From Acidobacteria bacterium 28-9 (lineage in GTDB: Bacteria > Acidobacteriota > Blastocatellia > Pyrinomonadales > Pyrinomonadaceae), in contig MWYY01000018.1 of assembly GCA_002050355.1 (NCBI GenBank), positions 1 through 58,190 of the forward strand: a DNA stretch of 58,190 nt, written 5' to 3'. The translations under genes were made by a program, and so were the position numbers. The notes under the pieces were generated by a model. It was given only the letters and a program-made list of their open reading frames with translations. It was not told the origin of the DNA and ran no database searches. Position 1 is the stretch's first letter; every line of letters begins with the position of its first letter. Below, piece after piece: positions 1-9,201 of this stretch.

Positions 1-80
1 CGCTGCAATTCATTGGAAATTTTAGCGCCGCGAACGTTAAGAGTTGAGCCGAGTAATCCTTTACGCGCTAGTTCCAAATG
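1..80. repeat. 80-bp exact direct repeat of 388-467 at the window edge
   Basis: Bases 1-80 are identical to 388-467, inside the GH3 gene, and the identity stops abruptly at 81/468. Copy 1 touches the sequence edge. Because it returns the reading frame to an earlier part of the same protein, it could be a real tandem duplication in progress or, more simply, a false join at a contig end. Confidence 0.9.
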
Positions 81-686
81 ATCCGTTCCTTGAAAACCAC
101 GCACACGCGCCTTCGCCATTTCGCTCCCCAAAAACGTATCTTCGCCCGCGCCTTCCATTACTCTGCCCCAACGCGGGTCGCGCGCAATATCAACCATCGG
201 CGCAAAAGTCCAATGAACACCGGCGCTGCGCGCTTCCTGTGCCGCGATGTGTGCGGATTTTTCCGCCGCCTGCAAATCCCAACTTGCCGTCTCGCCAAGT
301 GGTATCGGAAATAGTGTGCGATAGCCGTGAATCACGTCAAAACCAAACAGAATCGGGATTTTAAGCCGCGATTGTTCGATTGCCACACGCTGCAATTCAT
401 TGGAAATTTTAGCGCCGCGAACGTTAAGAGTTGAGCCGAGTAATCCTTTACGCGCTAGTTCCAAATGTTCGGGACGAAAACGCCCGTCGCCTTCGCCGTC
501 AAGCTGCTGAAGCTGTCCGAGCTTTTCCGCCAAAGTCATTTTTGCCAGCAAAGCATTGATTCGCTGCTCGACATTTCTTGTCTGCCGAGCCGCACGAGTG
601 TTTCGCTGAGCTGACGAGAACGACGGGTTAAAGAAAATCAGACAGAATAACAGACAGAAGAGATTGCCTTTGATTGCTAACCTCAT
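1..686 (-). CDS. Glycoside hydrolase family 3 beta-glucosidase, N-terminal part (partial)
   Basis: The minus strand opens at an ATG (686-684) with a Sec signal peptide ending near SSAQ, then the GH3 N-terminal domain: MTLAEKLGQLQQLDGEG, a FGFDVIHGYRTLFPIPLGE block, HWTFAPMVDIARDPRWGR, and EGAGEDTFLGS. These are diagnostic of BglX-like exo-beta-glucosidases, secreted enzymes that cut terminal glucose from beta-linked oligosaccharides. About 202 residues are normal. At position 80 the frame jumps from VRGFQGTD back into a second copy of an earlier stretch (residues about 74-100), still in frame, and the window ends. The nucleophile domain is therefore not seen. It lies 91 bp downstream of the TonB receptor on the same strand, so the two probably form one sugar-uptake and hydrolysis operon. 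Confidence 0.85.
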   Translation of the reverse strand, partial: MRLAIKGNLFCLLFCLIFFNPSFSSAQRNTRAARQTRNVEQRINALLAKMTLAEKLGQLQQLDGEGDGRFRPEHLELARKGLLGSTLNVRGAKISNELQRVAIEQSRLKIPILFGFDVIHGYRTLFPIPLGETASWDLQAAEKSAHIAAQEARSAGVHWTFAPMVDIARDPRWGRVMEGAGEDTFLGSEMAKARVRGFQGTDHLELARKGLLGSTLNVRGAKISNELQ

Positions 687-777
687 AGAAATTGACTCCA
701 CCGAATTAACGAATGAAAAGTTTGAAAAAATTAAGGCAAGTTGCAAGAAGCCGACTTGCCTTAAAATTATTTTACGC

Positions 778-3700
778 TTAAAACCTGAATCTCGCCTGTA
801 GTTCGATGGTTCGCCCGGCGAGTGCGCCGTCGGGTTCGCCGAAATTCGGATTGTTGACGAATACGCCACTGCTGGTAAAGCGGAACGGCGCTAAGTTTAA
901 GGTGTTGAAAACATTGAAAACATTCATTTTCAATTCAATATTTGGACTTTCTCCCAAAAAGCCTAGACCCGGCAAGCCGAAGCGTTTGGCAATGCTCATA
1001 TCAACGTCGAAATAGTTCGGACCGCGGAAAGTATTGCGCCCGATGCCCGGCGTGTTTTGTGCAAACGTCGGACGAAGATCGTCGTTCGGATTGCCGTTCG
1101 GGTCGTTCAGGGTCGTTTGAAAGTATCGCGCGCCGCCGCCTGTAAAATATCCGTTCGGACGCAGGAAACTGCTGTTTGAAGTATCCTGCTGGACGCCGCC
1201 GAAATAAGCGACCGGGCGAACGACGCAAAGCTGTGTAAAAGCATTGTCGGCAATCGTTCGCAGACAATCTTGCGGCGCGTTGTTCGGCGCGATTTTCGGC
1301 GTCCAGGGAAAGCCCGTGTGTTTGGATAAAATTCCGCTGATTTCCAAACCGCCGAGCAGTTTGCCCGCCAGAGTTTTTTGGTTGCGGAAAAACGGCAGTT
1401 CATACACACCGGAAATTACCAGATTGTGCCTGACATCGTAATCGGACGGTCCGCGCTCCTGCCGCTGGTCAACCGGAAAAGTTTGATTGGCTTCGCCGCC
1501 CGGACCTTCGGTCGAAAGCGTGTCAAGACTTTTGCTGAAACGATAATTGGCGGCGATTTGAAAGCCCTGAGCGAAACGCCGCTCGGCGCGTAAATTTAAG
1601 CCGTTATAATCGGCTGAAACGTCGGCGACCGGATTATACACGGCAAAAAGCTGGCTGTTTGGCGTAAACAAGTAATTCTGGTTGGCGAGCCGAACGAGTT
1701 TTCTGCTCTGATTACCTTCGTAGCCGACGGAAGCGACGATGTTGAGCGGCAGTTCATACTGCATTTCGAGTGAATATTTATAAACTTCCGCGTTCGGAAT
1801 ATTACTTTGACTGCCGTAAAATTCGACCGCGCCGCCGATGGGCAAGCCGGTCGCCGGATTGATTCCGCCGCCGAGAACCGGATTGGTTGGAAAACTGGTA
1901 ACCGAATTGCTCGAACCGATACCATACAAAATTTGTCCGTCTCTGAACGGATTTCCAAAATCATCGATTCCCGGAGTGCCGGATGTTCCGCAGCAGATGT
2001 TAAACCGCCCGAAATACGGCGGATTGCCGCGCGAGTTGCTGAAAACGACGTTCTGCACGCGGTTGTAATAAACGCCGAAGCCGCCGCGCAAAACCATTTT
2101 GTTTTCGCCTAATAAATTCGTGCCTAGAAAGCGTTTAAAGTTCGGGCTGTAAGCGAATCCGAAGCGCGGCGCGAAATTGTTGCGGTCAGGGTCGCTCAAG
2201 CGGTCGACGCTGACGACGCGCGCGCCCGTTAACGTCTGCGCGCCCGAGCCGAGCGCGAGATTGGTCAGACGATTTCCTTTTTCCGTTACTGGCGAAAAAT
2301 ACTCGTAGCGCAATCCGAGATTTAACGTTAAATTCGGGCGGACTTTCCAGTCATCCTGGATAAAACCGGCATAGTTGCTCGTGCGGAAAAGCCGCTCGGC
2401 ATTTGCCGGTGCGCCGGTGCGCGGGTCGAGATTAACTTCCTCGAAAATCGGCGTGTCGTTGGCTAGATTAAACAATCCGACGAACGAATAGCCGGGACGC
2501 GCGCCGCCGCTTAAATCGTTGTTATCTAATTCTTTGCGATATTCGCCTCCGTATTTCAAAACGTGATTACCGAAAACCTGCGTCAGAGAGTCGCGGAATT
2601 CAAGCGTATTCTGCGAGAAAATTGCCGGCGTCGCTTCCGAGCGAACCGCGCCGAAACGAATACGGTCAAACGGCAAGCCTTCGACTTCGACGCGCGGAAT
2701 ACCGAAATTCGTTTCTTCCGACGCTTTTACCTGGTCAGAGTGAAAGCGCGTGAAATTCGTGCGAAACTCGTTGACTAAATTCGACGACAGATTGCTGATT
2801 AAAATTCCCGTAACGATATAATTTAGCGGCTTGTCGCGGATGTCGCTGCTCAAACGACTTCTTGAACTACCGTCTGCCGCCAAATCGCTGCGTCTGGTCA
2901 TATAGGTGCTTAAGGCGAGCTGATTTCCGGAGTTGACGTTGTAATCGATGCGGGCGTTGTATTGATTGCCGCGCGTCTGCTGCGGATTGACGAACGAGCC
3001 GAACAGAATGTCCGGCACTCCGTCGAAACCGCCGCCGATGTTGGCGTTGCCGACGCCGTTGCCAAGCGGCAGATAAACGTTTCGTGTACCGGTAACCGAG
3101 CCTAAATCCAAACCGCCGGCAACGTCGCGGCAGCGATCAGCGGCGCCGCCGCCGAATACGTCGGCACAAGTTCGCGGAATTACTCCGATAAGACGCGGTT
3201 CAATACCTGGCGATTGAAAAATTCGTGCCGTCGTACCGTTCGGTCGCGCGTTGATAACCTGCTGGCGATACTGCGCGGTTTCGACAAACGCCTGGTAAGT
3301 ATTTTCCGTGTTATTTCGCAGTCCTTCATACGAGAAAAAGAAAAACAATTTATCTTTGCCGCTGTAAAAAAGCGGCGTGTCTTCGCCGAAACGCGGCAGG
3401 ATTACCGGACCGCCAAAGCTCGCGCCGTATTGTTTGTCGCGGTTTTCGACGCGCGCGGGCGACGAACGTCGAACCGAGTTTCCGAAATACCGGTTAAAAG
3501 CGTTAAATCCCGGGTCGTTATATTTGAAAAACGCGCTGCCGTGAAATTGATTCGTGCCGTTTTGCGAAACCACTTTGACCTGCGCACCGGAGTTGCGTCC
3601 GTCTTCGGCGGAAAAGCTCGAACTCGAAATGACGATTTCTTTGACCGATTCCTGATTCGGCGTCAGCACCGCCGCGCCGCCGTATTGCAAGCTGTTGACA

Positions 3701-4368
3701 CTTACGCCGTCAACTTGAAAATTGTTGGCGCTGACGCGCTGCCCGCTGGCGCTCACGGGAACTTGATTTTCCGATTGAAAAACCGAAACGATCGAACCGC
3801 CCGGTCCGGTCTGATTCGGCAAATTCAAAGCCTGTCCGTTACCGCCGCGCGCGCTGTCGCCGAAGACGCCCGGCGTCAGGCGCAGCAGTTCATACGGATT
3901 GCGCCCCGACTGCGGCAGATTGCGAACTTCTTCCGTGCCGATGGCTCTTTGAACCGTGGCGTTTTCCGTCTCGAGCGTTGTCGCTTCGTCATTAACCGTA
4001 ACGACTTCGCTGATTCCGCCCGCTTCGAGCGTAACGTCAACGCCCTGCACGTTCTCGCCGGCAACCGCCAGGTTTTCAATCGTCTGTTTCTTGAAATTTG
4101 CCTGTTCGACCGTCAGGCTGTAGCTTCCCGGCGCAAGACTGGAAAAACGGTAAAAGCCGTTATCGCCGGTTGTCTGTGTCTGTGTGCGTCCTGTTTCGTT
4201 GTTGGTTAGATTAACAGTCGCGCCCGTAACGATTGCACCGGTCGAATCGGTTACGACTCCTTGCACGGCAGCGCGAAACTGCGCGTTTGCTGTCAGGCTC
4301 GTGCCGAATAGACACGCACAGAAAAACAGCCCGGTAAAAAATTTTGCAATTCCTCTTCTTCTCTGCAT
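778..4368 (-). CDS. TonB-dependent receptor, Oar-like, with carboxypeptidase regulatory domain
   Basis: This 1196-residue outer-membrane transporter starts at an ATG preceded by GGAGG 7 bases upstream. A signal peptide (residues 1-29, ending ANAQ) is followed by a carboxypeptidase-regulatory-like beta-sandwich (GVVTDSTGAIVTGATVNLTN, about 36-115). A TonB plug comes next (NLPQSGRNPYELLRLTPGV, about 150-260), then a large beta-barrel ending in an aromatic FRF, the usual C-terminal outer-membrane signal. Receptors of this build are very abundant in Acidobacteriota and import oligosaccharides or other large substrates using TonB energy. It is divergent from the LacI gene and upstream of the GH3 glucosidase, so a beta-glucoside or glucan substrate is the natural inference. 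No frame defects are seen. Confidence 0.93.
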   Translation of the reverse strand: MQRRRGIAKFFTGLFFCACLFGTSLTANAQFRAAVQGVVTDSTGAIVTGATVNLTNNETGRTQTQTTGDNGFYRFSSLAPGSYSLTVEQANFKKQTIENLAVAGENVQGVDVTLEAGGISEVVTVNDEATTLETENATVQRAIGTEEVRNLPQSGRNPYELLRLTPGVFGDSARGGNGQALNLPNQTGPGGSIVSVFQSENQVPVSASGQRVSANNFQVDGVSVNSLQYGGAAVLTPNQESVKEIVISSSSFSAEDGRNSGAQVKVVSQNGTNQFHGSAFFKYNDPGFNAFNRYFGNSVRRSSPARVENRDKQYGASFGGPVILPRFGEDTPLFYSGKDKLFFFFSYEGLRNNTENTYQAFVETAQYRQQVINARPNGTTARIFQSPGIEPRLIGVIPRTCADVFGGGAADRCRDVAGGLDLGSVTGTRNVYLPLGNGVGNANIGGGFDGVPDILFGSFVNPQQTRGNQYNARIDYNVNSGNQLALSTYMTRRSDLAADGSSRSRLSSDIRDKPLNYIVTGILISNLSSNLVNEFRTNFTRFHSDQVKASEETNFGIPRVEVEGLPFDRIRFGAVRSEATPAIFSQNTLEFRDSLTQVFGNHVLKYGGEYRKELDNNDLSGGARPGYSFVGLFNLANDTPIFEEVNLDPRTGAPANAERLFRTSNYAGFIQDDWKVRPNLTLNLGLRYEYFSPVTEKGNRLTNLALGSGAQTLTGARVVSVDRLSDPDRNNFAPRFGFAYSPNFKRFLGTNLLGENKMVLRGGFGVYYNRVQNVVFSNSRGNPPYFGRFNICCGTSGTPGIDDFGNPFRDGQILYGIGSSNSVTSFPTNPVLGGGINPATGLPIGGAVEFYGSQSNIPNAEVYKYSLEMQYELPLNIVASVGYEGNQSRKLVRLANQNYLFTPNSQLFAVYNPVADVSADYNGLNLRAERRFAQGFQIAANYRFSKSLDTLSTEGPGGEANQTFPVDQRQERGPSDYDVRHNLVISGVYELPFFRNQKTLAGKLLGGLEISGILSKHTGFPWTPKIAPNNAPQDCLRTIADNAFTQLCVVRPVAYFGGVQQDTSNSSFLRPNGYFTGGGARYFQTTLNDPNGNPNDDLRPTFAQNTPGIGRNTFRGPNYFDVDMSIAKRFGLPGLGFLGESPNIELKMNVFNVFNTLNLAPFRFTSSGVFVNNPNFGEPDGALAGRTIELQARFRF

Positions 4369-4514
4369 TTTGGAAACCTCCGAAACTTGAATTAAATTAT
4401 AAAATTGCGTTGAAAGACGGCTTTAGAAAGACAAATCGAAACGGTTTTGAAATACTTTTTTATTACGTATGGTTTACTGTTTACGAGCGAAATTTATGTT
4501 TTGAATGCGACTTA

Positions 4515-4541
4515 GTGAATCGTTTTACTAAATCGTTTTAG
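4515..4541. promoter_or_regulatory. Two adjacent LacI-type operator-like palindromes
   Basis: In the 300-bp gap between the divergent TonB and lacI-type genes, CTAAATCGTTTTAG (4528-4541) is a 14-bp palindrome with one mismatched pair and a central CG, the signature of LacI/GalR operators. A second version, AGTGAATCGTTTTACT, is centred exactly 13 bp away. The position suits autoregulation plus control of the TonB-GH3 operon. The rest of 4369-4668 is AT-rich and shows nothing else I can name. Confidence 0.5.
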
Positions 4542-4668
4542 CTGATACAGAACTTATAACATTGTTGTAACATTTCGGTCAAGACTTTTTTAAAATTTAT
4601 TTTCGTGCGGGCTGACTTTGGAAAAGAAAATCTTGATTTGCTTTAGGCAGTATGAGAAACTCTCGGCT

Positions 4669-5742
4669 ATGCCGCGACTGCCGAAAGATTCTCTAAAGAA
4701 AAACTCCGAAAAACAAAACGGGCGCAGTGTTAGTTTGAAAGAACTGGCGGCGCATCTCGGTTTATCGGCGACTTCGCTTTCGCTTGTATTGAACGACGCG
4801 CCGGCGGCGAGCGCGATTCCGCAGGAGACAAAAGACAGAATTTTCGAGGCGGCGCAGCGCTTTAATTACCGCCCGAATTATTTTGCACGCTCTTTAAGGG
4901 CGCAGCGCAGTTTTACGTTGGGCGTGATTGTGCCGGAACTCTCGGACGGTTATTCGGCGATGGTTTTAAATGGCGTCGAAGCCGCGTTATCGAAAGAAGG
5001 ATTTTTTTATTTGACGGCGAGCCATCTGCACCGCGAAGACTTGCTCGAACATCACCCGAAAATGCTACTCGAACGCCAGGTAGAAGGCATTATTGCGGTT
5101 GATACGCCGATTCGTTTTCAGACCGATTTGCCTGTCGTCTCTATTTCAGGACACGAAGCGGTTAAAGGCGTAACGAACGTTATCTTAAATCACCAGCACG
5201 CGGCGGAACTCGGCATCGGGCATCTTTTCACTCTCGGACATCGCCGAATCGCTTTTATTAAAGGACAGGATTTCAGTTCTGATACAAACGTGCGCTGGGA
5301 AACCATCGAGCAATCTACTGCAAAGCGCGGCATAAAGATTGATTCGGCTTTGACGGCGCAGCTCGAAGGTGATATTCCGTCGCCGGAAATCGGTTACATA
5401 GCCGCACAAAAGATTCTCACCGTTAAAAAACCTTTTACCGCGCTTTTCGCATTTAATGATATTTCAGCAATCGGCGCGATTCGCGCTCTGCAGGAAGCCG
5501 ATTTGCGCGTTCCCGAAGACGTTTCCGTGCTCGGTTTTGACGACGTTTATGCCGCCGCTTTTCACAACCCTGCTTTGACTACGATTCGTCAGCCGCTTTT
5601 TGAAATGGGACAGATTGCCGCGCAGACACTTCTCAGGCGCATTTCGCAAGGCAGCACAAACGGCGAAATTCCGCCTGTGATTTCCGTCGAACCGAAACTC
5701 GTCGTGCGACAATCGACGGCGGCAGTTGCCGCTGTAAAATAA
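4669..5742 (+). CDS. LacI/GalR-family transcriptional regulator
   Basis: The N-terminal helix-turn-helix with hinge helix (VSLKELAAHLGLSATSLSLVLNDAP, then FNYRPNYFARSLRAQRS) and a periplasmic-binding-protein-like sensor domain (LGVIVPELSDGYSAMV to VEPKLVVRQST) make this a full-length LacI repressor. I chose the ATG at 4669 (MPRLPKDS) rather than the TTG at 4618, because the extra 17 residues are unlike the family. It likely represses the divergent TonB-GH3 genes and its own operon until a sugar binds. The stop codon is followed without any gap by the ATG of the MFS permease, so the two are translationally coupled. Confidence 0.93.
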   Translation: MPRLPKDSLKKNSEKQNGRSVSLKELAAHLGLSATSLSLVLNDAPAASAIPQETKDRIFEAAQRFNYRPNYFARSLRAQRSFTLGVIVPELSDGYSAMVLNGVEAALSKEGFFYLTASHLHREDLLEHHPKMLLERQVEGIIAVDTPIRFQTDLPVVSISGHEAVKGVTNVILNHQHAAELGIGHLFTLGHRRIAFIKGQDFSSDTNVRWETIEQSTAKRGIKIDSALTAQLEGDIPSPEIGYIAAQKILTVKKPFTALFAFNDISAIGAIRALQEADLRVPEDVSVLGFDDVYAAAFHNPALTTIRQPLFEMGQIAAQTLLRRISQGSTNGEIPPVISVEPKLVVRQSTAAVAAVK

Positions 5743-6939
5743 ATGTCGAAAATGTCCGTTCTTCAACCGCACGCTTCTGGAAATCGTTTTACTTTACTGC
5801 TTTTTATTCACTTTACATTTGTGCTTATCGGAATCGTTACGACGCTGCTCGGAGTTATTATGCCTGCGCTTTCAGGCAGATTAAATTTAAATGATGCGCA
5901 AAGCGGCACTTTTTTTACAGTCCAGTTCGGCGGTTCGTTGCTCGGCACATTGGTTTCCGGTTTTTTGTGGAAACGTATCGGTTTTCAGGCTACTTTATCC
6001 ATCGGTTTGACTGCAATGACAATCGGTGTTTTCGGACTCGGTTGGCTGAATTGGCAAGGCACTGCGCTGTGTATTTTTCTGAACGGCATTGGCATCGGCT
6101 TGACAATTCCAACAACCAATTTGCTGGTTGCCGCGCTTAATCACGAAAGGCAAGCCGCCGCATTGAATATACTAAATTTTGCCTGGGGTTTGGGCGCGCT
6201 TTTCAGTCCGACTCTTTTCGGTTTGCTCGGAACTCAGCAGGATATTCGTTTGCCGGTCGGCGTTCTTTCGGTTTTACTATTGGTTGCGGCTTTTTGTTTT
6301 TTGCTGTTCTTATTTGTTTCAATTACAATCACAAACCCGCAAATCCCGGCTCCGCAATCATCTCCGACAAAAATCTGGCGAATGCCTTTTGCTATAATCA
6401 CAGCCGTTTTATTATTTTTTTATGTCGGAACGGAAAGTAGTCTCGGCGGTTGGATAACGGCTTATTCGCTGCGTCTCGAAGCGGCTGAAACGACGCTTTG
6501 GACGCCGACTATCTTCGCTTTCTGGACTTCTTTTCTTTTGGGCAGATTATTTGCTCCGCTCGGGCTAAAACGTATAAAAGCATCCGTTTATGTTTTATTT
6601 TGCCTGGTAATCGCTGCTTTCGGCATATTTCTTCTGCTGGCAACGACGCAGCTCATCTTTGTAACTGTCGGAGTAATCTTCGCCGGTTTCGGATTAGCGC
6701 CTGTTTTCCCGACCGTGCTGGCAGAATTCACGCGGCGTTTTGGTGAAGAAGGAGCGCGGCAGGCAAATTGGCTTTTTATCGGCAGCACACTCGGCGGCGC
6801 TTTTTTAACGTGGTCGGTCGGGTTTCTCTCAAACGCTTTCGGCTCGCTGCAAAGCGGTTTTTTCGCCGTATTTGTTTGTTGCCTTTTGATGATTGCGCTT
6901 CAGGCGTATTTATATTTCAGCGTTCAAAATAAAATTTAA
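5743..6939 (+). CDS. MFS sugar permease, FucP-like
   Basis: This 398-residue protein has about twelve hydrophobic segments and the early MFS pattern of fucose/glucose permeases (LLGVIMPALSGRLNLNDAQSG, followed by GSLLGTLVSGFLWKRIGF). It starts directly after the LacI stop codon. The likely role is inner-membrane import of the mono- or disaccharide released by the neighbouring GH3 enzyme, which completes an uptake route of TonB receptor, periplasmic hydrolase and permease. The exact sugar cannot be read from sequence. Confidence 0.88.
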   Translation: MSKMSVLQPHASGNRFTLLLFIHFTFVLIGIVTTLLGVIMPALSGRLNLNDAQSGTFFTVQFGGSLLGTLVSGFLWKRIGFQATLSIGLTAMTIGVFGLGWLNWQGTALCIFLNGIGIGLTIPTTNLLVAALNHERQAAALNILNFAWGLGALFSPTLFGLLGTQQDIRLPVGVLSVLLLVAAFCFLLFLFVSITITNPQIPAPQSSPTKIWRMPFAIITAVLLFFYVGTESSLGGWITAYSLRLEAAETTLWTPTIFAFWTSFLLGRLFAPLGLKRIKASVYVLFCLVIAAFGIFLLLATTQLIFVTVGVIFAGFGLAPVFPTVLAEFTRRFGEEGARQANWLFIGSTLGGAFLTWSVGFLSNAFGSLQSGFFAVFVCCLLMIALQAYLYFSVQNKI

Positions 6940-7045
6940 CCTTAATGCGTTAAAGACAACATTTCGACAAAAGCTGAAGATAGCTGGGCAAAAATTCTTG
7001 GAATTTCGGAAAAGATTGGTTAAAATTGTTTTGAGGTAACACGAA

Positions 7046-7324
7046 ATGGACTTTTATTTTTTACTGCTCTCGCTGTTCTTTCCGCGGATTATTCTTCTGG
7101 CGTATTTTTTGATGGAAAAGCTGCCGCAAAATACGCTGCCTTTCTGGGGCGACGTGGCTTTAGGCGTATTTATTCCGCGCGCTCTGATACTAATTTTTAT
7201 TTACGAAAATATGGGTTACAACAACATCTGGTTTGCGGCTCATCTGGCGGCGCTGGTTTTGACGTATTTTACGGGCGGAACCAGAGGCGTTCGCTGGCGA
7301 AGGAGGCGAGCGGCGCGAGATTAA
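7046..7324 (+). CDS. Small membrane protein of unknown function
   Basis: A 92-residue product with two hydrophobic stretches (LLLSLFFPRIILLAYFL; IWFAAHLAALVLTYF), a possible amphipathic third (LGVFIPRALILIFIY), and a strongly basic tail (RWRRRRAAR). A GAGGTAA ribosome-binding sequence sits 6 bases before the ATG. I do not recognise a family. It lies 106 bp beyond the permease and is convergent with the ATP-grasp gene. Coding status rests on the good start region and clean membrane topology. Confidence 0.6.
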   Translation: MDFYFLLLSLFFPRIILLAYFLMEKLPQNTLPFWGDVALGVFIPRALILIFIYENMGYNNIWFAAHLAALVLTYFTGGTRGVRWRRRRAARD

Positions 7325-7424
7325 AAATAATTGGTTATTTTGCATCCGGTCTCGAGAATTAAACTTTTATAAAATTTCTCTTTCGGTATAGAAGCCACTT
7401 TAAAAACCGCTTCTTTCACCACAA

Positions 7425-8774
7425 TTAAAAATCTTCTAAAATGATAAGCGCGGTTTGACCGCCGCCCTGCGCGACGTTGACGAGCGATTGCGAAGACAGA
7501 CGCACCAGCCCGCCTTCGGCTTTTCCGAGAAACAAAAACGGGTCGAAATCAATCAACAAACTTTCCATCCTGATTGAATCTGAAAAAGCCGGAACGGTTA
7601 CTTTTCCAACCGGCACGCGCTCTTGAACAACGTAAGAATGCTGCAAAGCCTCGTTCAAAGCCGTTTCCCATTCCGCCCGAGACATTTCCCAGCCGAGCTT
7701 TATTCCTTTGCCGCCATAATCGTCGTTCGGTTTGAGAAGAAATCCTTCGCGCTCGCCACGTAAAAGCTCCAACAAATCAATCGCCCGTCCCTGATGCGTC
7801 GTCCGGCAATCGCGCACGCGCCGTGTCCAGGGAATGTGGCGGCGAATTACTTCAAGCTGTTCGGGCGTGAAAAATTTTTCGTATCGCTCGTCGCTCAAAA
7901 TGGCAAAACCGGCTTTTTTGTGGGCGATTTTACTGCGAAAAGAATTTGCCATACAAATTCGCCCGTCCGCATAAGCGCGCGATAAAGGATGAGTTTCGTC
8001 AAAATTTTCCAAAAATTCGTGGATGAGGATTCGTTTGTAAAAAATATCAATCGCAAAATCCCCGACGCGCAAAATATCTCCGTCGTATTCAAGCTCGCGC
8101 GGGTCGGCAATCAAAGTTGGAAAACCCTCGGATTCAAAATATTCCTGCAAAACATAAAATTCAGTCATCGTCGAAACACCGTGCCAATCGACGATGGCGA
8201 TGTTCGGCTTTTCCTTGTTTCCGCCGAATTCGCGGTAAGTCGCCGCGAGTGATTCGAGAAGCCGTTCGTGCGGCGCGGGTCGCCAATGCTCGTGCTGCGC
8301 GAGAAACTCTTTAACGGGCGGAACCAGCTCAAGAACTTTCTCCATCTGCATCTGGTCGCCGACACCGGCGGGAGTTTCGGCGTTGTATTCGAGAAATTTG
8401 AAATCATCGCCGTCAAAAAAAGCGTCGAACCGGCTCGAAACGCAAAGCCGCTCGTATCGCGGGTCAATCCGCGCCATTCGCTCTTCTCTTTCGCTCAAAT
8501 CAAGTTCAGCGAAAATTTCGTCCGTCTCCAGCGCGGCAGCGGCTAAAAGTTCAAACGCGCCCGAAAGAACTTCGGCGGAGTGCGCGATTGTTTCGTATTG
8601 CGCGCGAGTAACAAAATGGGGGCGCAAAAACGGACAAATCGGACGCTCATCGTGAAGAAGTCCTAACTCGCGCTCTTTGTCGAATAACTTGGCGAAAAGC
8701 TCTCTGTCAAGCCGCTCGTCTCGGCAAATCTGCTCGTCCAACTTTCGGACGATGTCGGAAAATTCTTTTTTCAT
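7425..8774 (-). CDS. ATP-grasp ligase of the circularly permuted / glutathionylspermidine-synthase-like type
   Basis: A 449-residue cytoplasmic protein. FLLKPNDDYGGKGIKLG (about 340-356) is the glycine-rich nucleotide loop of ATP-grasp enzymes, and FKFLEYNAETPAGVGDQMQ (about 123-141) with DPRYERL resembles the substrate lobe of glutathionylspermidine-synthase-like proteins. Such enzymes join a carboxylate to an amine through an acyl-phosphate. The substrate is not evident. The gene stands alone, with no peptide-biosynthesis neighbours, and its C-terminus (SLVNVAQGGGQTALIILEDF) is glycine-rich. It is full length with no frame damage. Confidence 0.7.
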   Translation of the reverse strand: MKKEFSDIVRKLDEQICRDERLDRELFAKLFDKERELGLLHDERPICPFLRPHFVTRAQYETIAHSAEVLSGAFELLAAAALETDEIFAELDLSEREERMARIDPRYERLCVSSRFDAFFDGDDFKFLEYNAETPAGVGDQMQMEKVLELVPPVKEFLAQHEHWRPAPHERLLESLAATYREFGGNKEKPNIAIVDWHGVSTMTEFYVLQEYFESEGFPTLIADPRELEYDGDILRVGDFAIDIFYKRILIHEFLENFDETHPLSRAYADGRICMANSFRSKIAHKKAGFAILSDERYEKFFTPEQLEVIRRHIPWTRRVRDCRTTHQGRAIDLLELLRGEREGFLLKPNDDYGGKGIKLGWEMSRAEWETALNEALQHSYVVQERVPVGKVTVPAFSDSIRMESLLIDFDPFLFLGKAEGGLVRLSSQSLVNVAQGGGQTALIILEDF

Positions 8775-8886
8775 AAATTGTTAAAAAACCCGTTTCCGTA
8801 AATTTAAAATCCCTTTTGTCAGTTTTGCTCAGCAAACTTTTCGATGATTACATATTTATACAGTCAACATTGAATCGGCACAACAA

Positions 8887-9054
8887 TCAAACGATAAAGT
8901 TTTGAGAGTATGACTTCAAAAACGCTTTTGACGCGACGACCTCGGACAAGCGTAATTTTAGCGTTGCGCCGCCGTTTTCCGAAAGAATTCCAAGTTCGGC
9001 TACGGGAAGTTGAATTCGGTTAATGAGTTTTTCGTTATTGCTTGTCTTTTTCAT
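8887..9054 (-). CDS. Small hypothetical protein (55 aa)
   Basis: A short minus-strand frame (MKKTSNNEKLINRIQLPVAE to KSYSQNFIV) with GGAG placed 5 bases before its ATG. The composition (LPVAELGILSENGGATLKLRLSEV) looks like a folded soluble peptide rather than random translation. I do not recognise a family. It lies between the ATP-grasp gene and the MerR promoter, divergent from the latter. The remaining spacer (8775-8886) shows nothing recognisable. Confidence 0.45.
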   Translation of the reverse strand: MKKTSNNEKLINRIQLPVAELGILSENGGATLKLRLSEVVASKAFLKSYSQNFIV

Positions 9055-9101
9055 TTTTCTCCATAGTTAGTCTTGGTAATAAAAAGAAATCAAATTTAGG
9101 C

Positions 9102-9133
9102 TTGACTCTGTATTCAACTACAGAGTTCATAAT
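9102..9133 (+). promoter_or_regulatory. MerR-type promoter/operator
   Basis: TTGACT (9102-9107) and CATAAT (9128-9133) are separated by 20 bp, the abnormally long spacer typical of MerR-controlled promoters. Inside lies a perfect inverted repeat, ACTCTGTA-N6-TACAGAGT (9105-9126). MerR proteins bind such repeats and twist the DNA to realign the promoter elements when metal is bound. It reads toward the MerR gene 68 bp downstream, so the regulator controls its own operon. Confidence 0.85.
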
Positions 9134-9201
9134 CTTCTTATAGTTCGAGAACAGCTGCAAAATTAAAATGTTTTCGTTTTCACTGTTAGAAAATCGAAGA
9201 A

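Noticed and set aside
3214-4209. Long plus-strand frame of 331 codons
   Set aside because: It lies fully antisense to the TonB receptor, is Arg/Val-rich like a frame shadow of GC-rich codons, and has no start signal or family-like sequence.
7325-7424. Rho-independent terminator between convergent genes
   Set aside because: The only dyad (GAAGC...GCTTC) is short with a long AT loop; not strong enough to list.
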